From Geosiphon pyriformis (lineage: Eukaryota; Glomeromycota; Glomeromycetes; Archaeosporales; Geosiphonaceae): DNA of 64,000 bases. Of the stretch, positions 11,238 through 21,265 are shown in pieces. A program made the position numbers and the translations under genes. The stretch lies in NCBI GenBank assembly GCA_016748015.1, contig JAAOMT010000529.1, positions 7,569-71,568 of the forward strand, given 5' to 3'. Position 1 is the stretch's first letter. The number at the start of each line of letters is the position of its first letter. The notes below the pieces were generated by a model. It worked only from the letters and a program-made list of their open reading frames with translations. It had not been told where the DNA came from and searched no databases.

Positions 11238-11975
11238 TGTTACGGGTTGGAGTAATAAGCTAACGGATAGCAAGAGAGAACAGTATTGTATGATGATGGA
11301 AATAAACAAAGAAAGAATTACAATAAGGGAGCGAATTGAATAAGTAGGAATTCAATGTATGTAATCAGTCTCATAAAAATCACAGTCGCTAATCTTTTCT
11401 TAAATCTGAAGGTAGAGAAATAGTCCATGATTGTCAACAAGATATCACCGCTACTATTATTCTATGCCTCAACTCGGCGATTCTTAGAATCAATAACAGG
11501 TATCGTTGTGCTTTTCAATTATTTCTTTATTCAATGAATTACAAGAGCAAGCCAATTGCTTCTCAGGCTAATTCTAACAAATACAAATCAAGAAGGGGAA
11601 AAGATAAGGTATGTGAATGCCAACAAGTAGATACTTGAAGATAAAGAAAGGGGAATAAGCGATTATGAGAGGAAGTAATTAATATTGTTTATTTCATTAC
11701 TTTGATCATGTCTTTCTACAGCTAAGGAAATCATTGCTTATATAGCTATCTAAAGTGGTCAATGACCAGATCAATGATCAGGTCAATGATCAGATCAATG
11801 ATCAGGTCAATGATCAGGTCATTAATCAGGTCAATGATCAGATCAATGATTAGGTCAATGGTCAGATCATTAATTAGGTCAACAATCACTATCTAAAAAT
11901 AGGGTGGCTAATTATATGACATCATTGGCTAATACATGTGATAATTAATAAAAATTATGTGTTTCAACCATAACA
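11238..11975 (-). repeat. Gypsy-1 3' LTR
   Basis: On the plus strand it starts TGTTACGGGTTGG and ends CAACCATAACA, a TG...CA LTR of 738 bp. It matches 18295-19008 closely. It holds a 12-bp tandem array (about 11755-11888). It is 24 bp longer than the other LTR, equal to two array units. Confidence 0.9.
11755..11888. repeat. 12-bp minisatellite inside the LTR
   Basis: About eleven units of consensus CAGGTCAATGAT with variants (CAGATCAATGAT, CAGGTCATTAAT). The unit overlaps the palindrome TGATCA. A related array lies in the other LTR at 18812-18920. Decayed versions elsewhere mark older LTR relics. Confidence 0.9.
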
Positions 11976-12697
11976 TCATCCTTTCCAAAGAGATTGAGCT
12001 CTGGCAAAATCAAACTATTTATGGGATAGTCTATGTGAAGGGTTTTGTCTAACTCAAAACTAACTAGTTTGTTGAAGTCTTTTGTGAATAGAGTATATAG
12101 TACTTGAGGCGAAATAAGCTTTGTATACAAGAGACCAAATCTTTGTATTAGAGTTTTGGCTCTTCTAGCAATGGTCAAAACTCTTGGGATATCTAAACAT
12201 ATAATGCCCAAAATTTCCACTTGTATCTCTGAAGTTGTTTTCTTCATGAGCTTCATGTCTTCTATGATTTCACTAAGACAACCATAGAGTTCTAGTTGTC
12301 TTCCATATGACAAGTTTTTGTCTATGGGCAAGATTTCTTATATTGTTTTTCCAATTGTGCTGGAAGGTGAAAGTATTGCTGCTGTTATGCTTTCCAGCAG
12401 GTATTTATCCATTTTGCCACCAATTCTTTCTCTTCTGGTAGTTGTTTTCTTTGGTCTAATAACAGTGTGAGTTCCACTGTTGTCTGTTATAGTGGTTTGT
12501 TTTTCGATAGTTAAAGTAGCATTTGGATAGTTCTTGATCCAGTACTCATGGAGAATATAGAAAGCGTTTTGAATGTTTTGATTCAGGAAATAATTGTTCA
12601 TGTCAATTGAAGATACCTCTGTTTTGGGAATGGTGCATTTATTTATATCTAATTTTTGCTGATCATTTGGGTCAGTATTACCATAACAGGTAACCAA
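11945..12697 (-). pseudogene. Extra ORF (ORF3) downstream of integrase in Gypsy-1
   Basis: An open frame of about 250 codons lies after integrase, where an env gene would sit, and ends 31 bp inside the 3' LTR. It is broken by one TAA at 12338-12340. The first ATG in frame is at 12601-12599; before it the frame is open only to a TGA at 12698-12700. It is in a different frame from the integrase C-terminus. Content: a Thr-rich part, KKTTTRRERIGGKMDKYLLE, and a Leu/Ile-rich second half with LSYGRQLELYGCLSEIIEDM. I see no signal peptide or membrane anchor, so it is unlikely to be an envelope protein. A decayed version is present at 20392-20870, and Gypsy-2 has a possibly related frame at 58423-59060. 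Function unknown. Confidence 0.6.
11976..11987 (-). promoter_or_regulatory. Polypurine tract of Gypsy-1
   Basis: Reading the minus strand, TGGAAAGGATGA lies directly against the 3' LTR. This purine-rich run is in the right place for plus-strand priming. It falls inside the extra ORF, which continues into the LTR. Confidence 0.6.
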
Positions 12698-12702
12698 TCA
12701 GG

Positions 12703-13990
12703 TCATTTGTGATATTTCTTGAGTTGCGTGCTATGAACAGGGCAATCACTGAATATTGTTCCATATTGATCTTGTAAGATATAAGAACCATTGTTCAAAA
12801 CTTTGTTGACTATAAAGAGTCCTTTCCACTGGCTAGAGAATTTATCACCATAGACATTGTCTCTGTCTGAACGGTATTCCAAAACTAAGTCACCAACACT
12901 TAAGGAAAGTGTTTTATAGGTTTTTTTCTTTTTGAGCTTCTCTTGGACCTGTTTTATCTTTTCAAAAGCAATTATTCATGCTTCTACTAATGAGTCAAGA
13001 ATGGTACCAAGTCTTCTTTGCAAAATGTTCTTGTAATCTCCTATTGTTATTTCTTCAAAAGGTATTGTTTCTATATTTATTTCTATTGGTAGAGTTGCCA
13101 TTTGTCCATAGAGCAGATAAAAGGGTTCATAACTTGTTATGATTCACAGTTCTGTAAGCAAACAAGGCTGAAGGCAATACTTTGTCCCATAGGTTGGTTT
13201 CTTCACTGGTTTTGGCTAGGGTTTTATATAGTGTTCTATTGAAACGTTCCACTAGGCCATTTGTTTGGGGGTGATAAAAGAAAGAGAGTTTATGATGTAT
13301 TCCCATTTTTCTGCAAAGTTCTTCAACCAGTGTACTGAGAAAAGCTCTTCTTCTATCAGATAAAAGTTCTTTGGAGCAGCCATGGCAACAGATAATATCT
13401 TCATAAATAAAATTGGCAATTAAGACTGCTGTTTGATCTGGGATGGCTTTTGCTTCTACCTACTTTGTAAGATAGTCAGTAACTGTGATAATGTATCTGT
13501 TGCCATCAGAAGTTACTGTTAAAAGTCCAACAACATCTATACCAATTCTATCAAATGGTTGACCAACAGAGATTGGATGGATATCTTTCTTGCAATTGGG
13601 TTTTCCTCTTCTTTGGCAGGTATCACAGGTTTTGATGTATTCAGCAATGTCTTTTCTCAAGGTAGGCCAATAATAGCGAGCTAAAGTTTTCTGAATTGTT
13701 TTTGTTTTTTCAAAGTGTCCAGCTAATGAATCAGTGTGCATATTGTAGATTACAATTTCTCTTTCTTCAAATTTAATGACTCTCTGGGGGCGGTCAGAAT
13801 CTTTTCTATTTTTTTTATATAACTGGTTCTGACGAATCAAATAGAAATTTGATTGTTTGCACAAATGTTCTCTTTGCTGTCGAGTATAGTCCGGCGGGTA
13901 TTGTCCTTTACCCAAAAATTTCATTAAAGCAGAGTAGTTGTCCAAGTCCATTATCATGTTTGTTTGTGGGGGAGTTACAAATAATTAAGT
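12703..13990 (-). pseudogene. Gypsy-1 integrase
   Basis: The zinc-binding part is visible as HTDSLAGHF...CDTCQRRG (H-x-H...C-x2-C type). Next comes the catalytic core: DRIGIDVVG (first Asp), LLSDRRRAF (second Asp; the usual SDRG is SDRR) and YHPQTNGLVERFNRTL (Glu). The C-terminal part is readable to GSYILQDQYGTIFSDCPVHS. Integrase inserts the cDNA into host DNA. Breaks: a TAG at 13460-13462 (TKxVEAKAI, where Trp is usual), a frameshift near 13139 after FAYRTVNHN, and a further stop before the likely end at 12703. A frame change also separates it from RNase H. Confidence 0.85.
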
Positions 13991-14157
13991 TGATTTGGTT
14001 TGAGAGGGTTTTACTATCACTGGATGGTAAGTCTGGAGAGAGCGTCAGCATTTTGATAATTAGCTCCTTTGTGGTGTTGAATGTCATAGTCAAATTTGTC
14101 CAAGTGGAGTATTCAGCGAGTTATCTATTTATGTTCCAGGTTTTTTTTGTTGCATAG

Positions 14158-15054
14158 TCAAACCAAAGCTTGGTGATCTGTTACCACCAAAAATTTCACA
14201 CCCTTAAAATATTTGTCCCAGTAGCTGGTAGCCCAAACTACTGCTAAGCATTCTTGCTCAGTGACTGAGTAGTTTTTTTCTGCTGGTGTGAGAGTTCTAC
14301 TGGCATATACTATGGCATGTTCCCTGCCATCTTCGTCTTTCTGGGAAAAAACAACACCAAGTCCATAGCCAGATACATCAGTGTAGAGAAAAAAAGGTCG
14401 ATCCAAATTAGGTTGCATAAGGATGGGTTCTGTAACCAGTTTTTCCTTCAGAATTTTAAATGCTTTTTGTTGATGAGTGCCCCAGTGATAATTGATGTTT
14501 TTCCTAAGTAGCTGATTGAGAAGAGCAGTGATTTTGGAGAAATCCTTAACAAACTTGTGATAATAAGAGGCCAAACCAAGAAAAGAGCATAGTTCATGAA
14601 CATTCATTGGTTGTCTAATGTTTTGAACTTTTTCAATTTTGGCTGAATCAGGGAAGATTCCATCTTTTGTAATAAGATGGCCAAGAAACTGGGTGGATTG
14701 ATGTCCAAAAAATGATTTGATTGGATTGATCTTGAGACCAACATTTCTAAGGAGGTCAAAAACCTTTTGCAAATGTTCAAGGTATTCATTCCAGGTTTTT
14801 GAGTACACCATTATGTTGTCCAAGTAGACTAGAACAAAGTTTTCTTTTACTGATTCAAATATCTTGTCCATTAAGCATTGAAATGTGAGAGGAGCATTTG
14901 TGAGACCAAAAGGCATGACTGTGAATTTGTAGGTACCATACTTGGTGATGAAGGCAGTTTTCTTTCTGCTTTCTGGATCCATTTCTATTTGCCAGAATCC
15001 AGCAATTAAGTCAATGGTTGAGAAGAAAGCAGCACCATAGAATTGGTCTAACAT
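14158..15054 (-). pseudogene. Gypsy-1 reverse transcriptase C-part and RNase H
   Basis: This segment continues the RT frame. Motifs: ATIDL-type FFSTIDLIAGFWQIEM, KTAFITKYGTYKFTVMPFGL, NAPLTFQ, then LVYLDNIMVYS. The last should read YLDD; here it is YLDN (Asp to Asn), removing a catalytic Asp. RNase H follows: FLYTDVSGYGLGVVFSQ, YASRTLTPAEKNYSVTEQECLAVVW and TDHQALV. The stop at 14158-14160 (TGA) replaces the Trp expected after QALV. Past it the frame still reads QNADALSRL before a frame change to integrase. Confidence 0.92.
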
Positions 15055-15129
15055 TGCATTAATCTTGGGAAGTGGGTATATGTCTCTTTCAGTAATGGCA
15101 TTTAATTGGTGATAGTCAACACAAAAGCA

Positions 15130-16701
15130 TTAAGTTCCTCCTTTCTTGGATACCACTACAACTGGGAATGCCCATTCACTCTTGGTTTCCTGTATGAATC
15201 CAAGGGTTTTTATTCGGGTTATTTCCTTTTTGATAAACTCATCATTGCACTGGTTAGATTGATAGAGCTTCAAATAGATGGGGCAAGTTTCTCTGGTCAT
15301 GATGGTGTGTTGTATCACATGTGTACGTCCAGGAGGTTCACTTTCTTTTGAAATAACTGGGCTGTTTCTAGCCAGCAGGTTTTCAATGTCTACTTTTCTT
15401 TCTTCTGGAGAGGGTTCTCTTTGTTCTACAACCAGTGATTGGATTTCAGGTGGTTCGTTTTCAAAGGACTTTTGGACTTCTTTTATTTCCTCTTGGGGTA
15501 TCAAGCTGATTGGTTCCCAATTTTTGTAATAGATCAGGCAGGACATGCATTCATTACTAGGAGAATACAATGGTTTGTCGCACCAGCACCAGGCACAAGG
15601 ACCATGCCACCAATAACTGTATTTGGCTTTCTTGCCTGGCTTTCTGTCAAAGATTCTTCTGAGCATGTCATAATAAGACCAGCAGATCAGCTTGCCATTG
15701 ACAATGATTCCTTCTTTATCTGCCTTGACATTATCCAGTAGTTTGCCATTGCTAGTGAAGATGGTATAGGCGAGTTTAGCAGTTTCTTCTTGTTCTTCTT
15801 CTTCCTCACTTTCTTCATCATCTGATTCATCTGATTCATTTTCTTCTGGGCTCTGCTTGGGTACTGGGGGAGTTGTTCAATGGCAATACTTAACCCCAAT
15901 GAATTTCTCACCACATCTAATGGTTAGTTCACAGAGTTCATAATCAAGCAAAGCCTTTGCTTTCTTGAGCCATTTATTGCCAACAATGATGGTGTATTCT
16001 TTTGCTTTAGACACTTCCATATTAGTTTCAATGCTGATGCCATTGATGTGGACAGGAATAGCTTTGGCTATGCCAAGCCCTTTTTTCTTATCACCATGCA
16101 CATTGGTCATTGGTCGTGTAGATGGTTCATCAATTTTTCTGCCAATTGCTTCAAGAAAGTGTTTGGCAATAACACTAACAGATAATCCACTGTCTAGGAT
16201 CAAATCAATAAAGTAGCCAGCTACTTGGGCTTTACAAATTAGAGGAGTGACATTGCTATTGTCAGCAAGTCCAGCTTGGCAAGGGCGTTTGTTGGTTTTG
16301 GGTGTCTTTTTCTTTGGAATCAGGGATTTGTGAAGATCTTTTCTGAATTGTGGATGGGTCATCAATTGGCCAAAGATTATATGTGCTGGGGTTTCCATAA
16401 GGTCTTTGACAACAGAATAGGGACCGGATTTTTGTACTATTTCTGGGGGTTTTAACTTTGGAGAATTCTTGAAAACTTTGGCTTTTGGGGGCTCATTGTT
16501 GTCAGCAGTTGATGTAGAAGCTTTATTGGGGTCTAGAACGAAATCAACTTTGGCTTTCTTCTTCTTTTTTGTGGATTCAGAGGGGTTGATTGCTAATTCA
16601 TCTATGTCATAGTCATCATCAGTTAAGTTAAAAGCGTAAAAGGGGTTTTCTTCTGGTTGGCTTGCACTCTCACTCTTTGGAGGTGCACCTACTAGTTTAA
16701 A
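15130..16701 (-). pseudogene. Gypsy-1 pol N-part: protease, Cys-rich linker, RT N-part
   Basis: Read in the -1 frame relative to gag, from the slippery site. The protease active site is LDSGLSVSVI (DSG form of DT/SG), within about 16398-15880. A TGA at 15877-15879 (KYCHxTTPP) breaks the frame. Then come a highly acidic Glu/Asp stretch (about 15850-15770) and an unusual Cys-rich segment, CAWCWCDKPLYSPSNECMSC (about 15610-15540). RT begins with FENEPPEIQSLV... and HTIMTRETCPIY, with FIQETKSEWAFPVVVVSKK before a TAA at 15130-15132. RT resumes with CFCVDYHQLN at about 15127-15098. Confidence 0.88.
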
Positions 16702-18242
16702 GGCTGATAAACAGTGGCTTCAACTAGGGGATCCTCTCCAAAGAAATTGATGTTGGCATGATTGGGTCTTTGGTTGGGCACATTGTTGTTGTTGATTCTG
16801 TTGTTCTGAGCATCATTGTTTCTGGGGACTGGTGGAGACAGTGGAGGATTGTTGCAATCTCTTGAAAAGTGTCCAGTTAATCCACAGTGATAGCATACAG
16901 GTGGGCCATGATTTTGTTGTCTTTGATAAGGTGGTTGCTGGGACTGATTGAAGTGTGGTTCAAATCTGGATCTTTGTGGTTGCTGATTTTCTCTGACTGC
17001 TTGGGCTAAGGGCTCTAATAACCGAGCAAGATTTGCTGTGAGTCTGTCTATTAACTGTTCATTTAGATCTTGAGTGTGAGTGGCAAAAGAAGTAGCAGCC
17101 ATTTGAGGGGCAGGAGCCATGACAGGAACAGGAGCAAAAACTGGTAGTGTGGATCCCAAGTGCATCCTTTGGTTGTCTTCAATTCTTTGTGCTAATTCAA
17201 TGGCCATATCCATGGTGGGATTATCTTTCAGGGCCAGAAGGGGCCAAAGAGCATACGATAGATCAGTTCTCAATCCTTTTGTGAAGGAGTGAATTTTTTG
17301 CTCTTCTGTCTAATTTCTTCCAGTGTCTACTTATTTGATTAACTTTCTGATTGCTTTGGCATATTCGGTTACAACTTCACTGGGACCTTGGGTTCTTCTT
17401 TCCAATTCTATACGCCATTTTAATATTAATATTGGGGTTCTGAACTTGTTTTCAAACCGGGTAGTGAAAGAAGTGTTGATTTCTCTCACATTTGCTGGTG
17501 TCCATCTAACAATTCTTTGCTGGGCATTGGCATCTGTTTTTTGTAAGAACCAGGTAGCAGGGGATCCTTGAAGGTAGCCACTGATAATTTGGAACTTGTA
17601 TTCATCATCATATTGATTGGCTGTAGCGGCTCTTTCAAAGTCATCCAACCATTCAATTGAATCTTGTGCATCACCTCTAAATAATGATATTGAGGTGTTG
17701 TTTCTTTGCCCTAGAGCAGTTTGTATACCTTGAAGGGCGGCCAGAATGTTTGCTTGCATGGGGTCATTAGCCATTGGTTCAGGGGTAACTGTTTGTGTAG
17801 ACGAGTCTGATTTACTTGATAAAAGATCAAAAACAGGGGCAGTTTGGTAGCTTTCTTCTTCTGTTTTAAAGGGAGTTTCAGTTGCTTGATGAGCAGCAAT
17901 CCAAATGTGGATTTGATGATTCAGATATTCGAAATCAGGGGGCTGTTGTTCAAAGGTTGCAGAATATAAGAGCTGATTGATACTGTTGTTTCTTTCTTCA
18001 AAGTCATTTTCAAAATAAGCTTGGTCAAAGTAATAGGTTGTATAAGCTGTGTAGGTTTCAACTGAATGCTCGTTCAGGAACCAGTTCCAAAAGTCTTAAA
18101 ATTGTCTACTGGATTGTTTTTCAAAGGGGAAGCAGATCAAGCAGGAGAACAGAGAATTAAGTTCAATGAAACTTTGGTCATTTCTGTTGTGTGCTGCAAA
18201 GTGTTTTTCTGATTGCTATGGCAGATATGAGTAATCACCCAT
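16692..18242 (-). pseudogene. Gypsy-1 gag
   Basis: One frame of 516 codons from ATG at 18242-18240 (MGDYSYLP...) to TAG at 16692-16694. Four stops interrupt it: TAG 18216-18218, TAA 18096-18098, TAA 17331-17333 and TAG 17310-17312. Each fits a former CAG or CAA (Gln) codon hit by C-to-T on the coding strand. The capsid-like core (SLFRGDAQDSIEWLDDFERA ... GSPATWFLQK) is followed by a Gln/Pro-rich part and one CCHC zinc knuckle, CYHCGLTGHFSRDC. Gag packages the element RNA. The ATG at 17774 is internal, since the frame continues upstream with gag-like sequence. Confidence 0.85.
16695..16701 (-). promoter_or_regulatory. -1 ribosomal frameshift heptamer TTTAAAC at the gag stop
   Basis: On the minus strand gag ends CCT TTA AAC TAG. 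This contains T TTA AAC, the X-XXY-YYZ type heptamer in the gag frame, directly before the stop. Slipping back one base gives TTT AAA CTA GTA GGT, and exactly this frame is the open protease-RT frame. The sequence just after holds the self-complementary GGTGCACC. Confidence 0.75.
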
Positions 18243-18271
18243 ACAATGAGAGAATAAGTGAATTTTGACAA

Positions 18272-18288
18272 CCTCACAGGGAGCACCA
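18272..18288 (-). promoter_or_regulatory. Primer binding site of Gypsy-1
   Basis: On the minus strand TGGTGCTCCCTGTGAGG begins six bases after the 5' LTR. It starts with TGG, complementary to a tRNA CCA end, and implies a tRNA ending in GGGAGCACCA. I could not assign the tRNA species. Confidence 0.65.
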
Positions 18289-18294
18289 CTTTTA

Positions 18295-19008
18295 TGTCAT
18301 GGGTTGGAGTAACAAGCTAACGGATAGCAAGGAAGAACAGTATTGTATGATGATGGAAATAAACAAAGAAGAAATTACAATAAGGGAACGAATTGAATAA
18401 GTAGAAATTCAATGTGCATGATCAGTCTCATAAAAATCACAGTCACTAATCTTTTCTTAAATCTAAAGGTAGAGGAATAGTCTGTAATTGTCAACAAGAT
18501 AATACCGCTGCTATTATTCTATGTCTCAACTCGGCAATTCTTAGAATCAATAACAGGTATTGTTGTGCTTTTCAATTGTTTCTTTATTCAATGAATTACA
18601 AGAGCAAGCCAATTGTTTCTCAGGCTAATTTTAACAAATACAAATCAAGAAGGGGAAAAGATAAGGTATGTGAATGCCAACAAGTAGATACTTGAAGGTA
18701 AGGAAAGGGGAATAAGCGATTATGAGAGGAAGTAATTGATATTGTTTATTTCATTACTTTGATCATGTCTTTCTACAGCTAAGGGAATCATCACTTATAT
18801 AGCTATTTAAAGTAGTCAATGACCAGGTCAACGATCAGGTCAATGATCAGGTCATTGATCAGGTCAATGATCAGGTCAATGATCAAGTCAACGGTCAGGT
18901 CATTGATCAGGTCAATGATTACTATCTAAAAATAGAGTGGCTAATTATATGACATCATTGGCTAATACATGTGATAATTAATAAAAATTATGTGTTTCAA
19001 CCATAACA
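18295..19008 (-). repeat. Gypsy-1 5' LTR
   Basis: 714 bp, starting TGTCATGGGTTGG and ending CAACCATAACA on the plus strand. It matches 11238-11975. Differences are almost all transitions. The 12-bp array (18812-18920) has about two units fewer than in the other LTR. Confidence 0.9.
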
Positions 19009-19059
19009 ATATTATATTGAATAGGTTAATTATTTAGTTTTTAATTATATTAATTATTT

Positions 19060-19230
19060 ATTATATTTAATTGTATATATTAATTACTAATATTAGTCAT
19101 CTTATTTTTAAAATAAGTTATTAATATTATTATTTACTTAATTAATAACTTAATTATTAATTTGGTTATTGATTTGTTTATTAATCTAATATTTAACTAA
19201 ATTATTGATTTTTTTTTAAAATATATAAGC
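19060..19230. repeat. Probable LTR relic in reverse orientation
   Basis: A run of ATTAATAACTTAATTATTAA-like units after TTATTTTTAAAATAAGTTATT resembles the reverse complement of the Gypsy-1 LTR array and its neighbour, with nearly every C and G lost. It abuts the Gypsy-1 end. Confidence 0.35.
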
Positions 19231-19779
19231 AAAATTTTTTAAAGCTAGAGAAATTTATTTTAAATTTTTTTAATTACAAGATTAATACAAACATTTTAAT
19301 TTACATAGACTTTAATTTTTATTTCTTTTTTTATTTGTATATTACTAGTTTTTGTCATAAATATTTATTAAAAATACAAATAATATCTGTTATTAAATTA
19401 TAAAAATACTAATATAAAAAATATTATTATAACTATTGTATTATTTAAATTGCTTTTGTTAATATATTTGTAGCTTTTTATAACTACATAATAACTTTTA
19501 ATAATAAAAATATTTTTAAATTTGGCAGTAAATATGAAATTATTTTTGTAAAATTTAAAACTGTTTAAAAAATATTTCTCAAAAAATGTTTTTATATAAT
19601 TTTAATATTTAAACAATTAAATAACTATTAAAATTGTGAAAAGTAATATTAAAGCTTTTAATTTTTGGACAAATATATATTTACAAATTTTTTTATTGAA
19701 TTTGAAAATTTGTTGAATAATAATAGCTTTTGAGCAAAAGTGTGCTTTATAAAAAGTAAAATTTAATAGTTTTTGGTAG

Positions 19780-21265
19780 TATTATATATTTGAATAACAA
19801 ACTAATAAATAATAGATAAAACAACTATTAAGAGTAATAAAAATAAACAAAAAAAATTTAATCAAAGAAGTAAAATAAATTTTTAAAAAATTTAATACAT
19901 ATAATTAGTTTTCAAATTACAGTTGTTTATTTTTTTCTTAAAAATTTAAAGATAAAAAATAGTCTAAAATTGTTAACAATATAATATTGCTGTTATTATT
20001 TTATGTCTTTTTTCAATAATTTTTAATATTAATAATAAATATTATTGTATTTTTTAATCATCTTTATATTTAATAAATTATAAGTACAAGCAAATAGCTT
20101 TTTAAACAAATTTTAACAACACAAATTAAAAAAAAAAGAAAAAAAGAAAAATAAGCAATAGAATACAATAAAATTTAGTAAATAATTACTTTTTTTATTA
20201 GTTTGATTTTGTTTTAATTATTTTTTTATTACTTAATTTTTTTATAGCTAAAAAATTTATTGTTTATATAATTGTTAAAAAGAATAAATAATCAGTTTAA
20301 TAATTTTATCTAAAAAAATAACTAATTATATGGTATTAAGTAATTAATGTATGTAATATTAATAAAAACTATAAATTTCAGCCATAATATTATTCTTTTC
20401 AAAAAAATAAGCTTTTATAAAACCAAATTATTTAATAGTGTTTTATAATTTAAAATTAACTAATTTGTTAAAGTTTTTTATTAACAAAATATTTAAAAGC
20501 TAAAATAAAATAAGTTTTAAATTTAAGAGACCAAATCTTTATATAAGAGTTGTGGCTTTTTTGGCAATAGTTCAAATTCTTAGAATATTTAATTATATAA
20601 TGCTTAGAATTTTTGCTTGTATTTCTAATTTTGTCTTTAGAAGTTTTATGTTTTTTACAATTTCACTTAAGTATTTATAAAAATTTACTGTTAATATATA
20701 AAAAATTTTTTAAGTGTTCTTTCAAAAATATTAAAAAATTAGTAATAATTTTGCTTTTATGTATTTAAGCATATATTAATTGATTTTATTGCCAGTTTTT
20801 TCTGTTTTAGAAATAACATATTTATTTATATGTAACTTTTATTAATAATTAAAGTTGGTATTATCATAATAAACAATTAATTAAGTTATTTGTAATATTT
20901 TTCAAGTCTTGTATTATGCACAGATTGATTATTAAAGATTGTTTTATATTAATCTTGCAAAATATATAATTTATTATTTAATACTTTGTTTATAATAAAA
21001 AGCTCTTTTTAATAATTAAAAAACTGGTTACTATAAACATTGTTTTTGTCTCAATAATATTTTTAAATTAGATTATCAAAGTGTTTTGTGAGTTTTTTAT
21101 TTCTTGAATTTTCTTGAAAATGTTTTATTTTCTTAAAAGCAATTATTTTTGCTTGCATTAACAAGTTAAGAATAGTATTCAGGTTTTTTGGTAAGATATT
21201 TTTCTATAGTTTTTCTGTAATATTTTTAAAAAAAATTGTCATTCTTTGAATAGTTTTGGTAATTT
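19780..21265 (-). mobile_element. Heavily decayed Gypsy-1 relative: LTR, ORF3 and integrase end
   Basis: Aligns by eye with Gypsy-1 positions about 11245-13085 on the same strand: LTR (19780-20390), ORF3 (20392-20870) and integrase C-terminal region (20880-21265). Blocks such as AAGAGACCAAATCTTT and AAAAGCAATTATT are shared. Most differences are C-to-T or G-to-A toward A/T. The tandem-array part of the LTR is largely deleted. The copy breaks off near 21265. Confidence 0.8.

Larger units (their letters stand above)
11238..19008 (-). mobile_element. Ty3/gypsy LTR retrotransposon Gypsy-1 (inactivated)
   Basis: Two LTRs in direct orientation bound a 7.8-kb element transcribed on the minus strand. 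Order in the element's sense: 5' LTR (18295-19008), primer binding site, gag with a zinc knuckle, a -1 slippery heptamer, protease, RT, RNase H, integrase, an extra ORF, polypurine tract, 3' LTR (11238-11975). The RT-RNase H-IN order is diagnostic for Ty3/gypsy. A 4-bp ATAT flanks both ends (11234-11237 and 19009-19012), a possible target-site duplication but weak evidence in AT-rich DNA. It is inactive: at least seven in-frame stops, two frameshifts and a YLDN in the RT active site. Confidence 0.93.

Noticed and set aside
11755-11888. CRISPR-like array
   Set aside because: Units are directly adjacent 12-mers without spacers, inside an LTR of a eukaryotic element.
13849-14157. Plus-strand ORFs inside Gypsy-1 (13849, 14317, 15106, 15278, 15439, 15965, 17323)
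   Set aside because: They are shadows of gag and pol on the opposite strand; no motif, and the minus frames carry clear domains.
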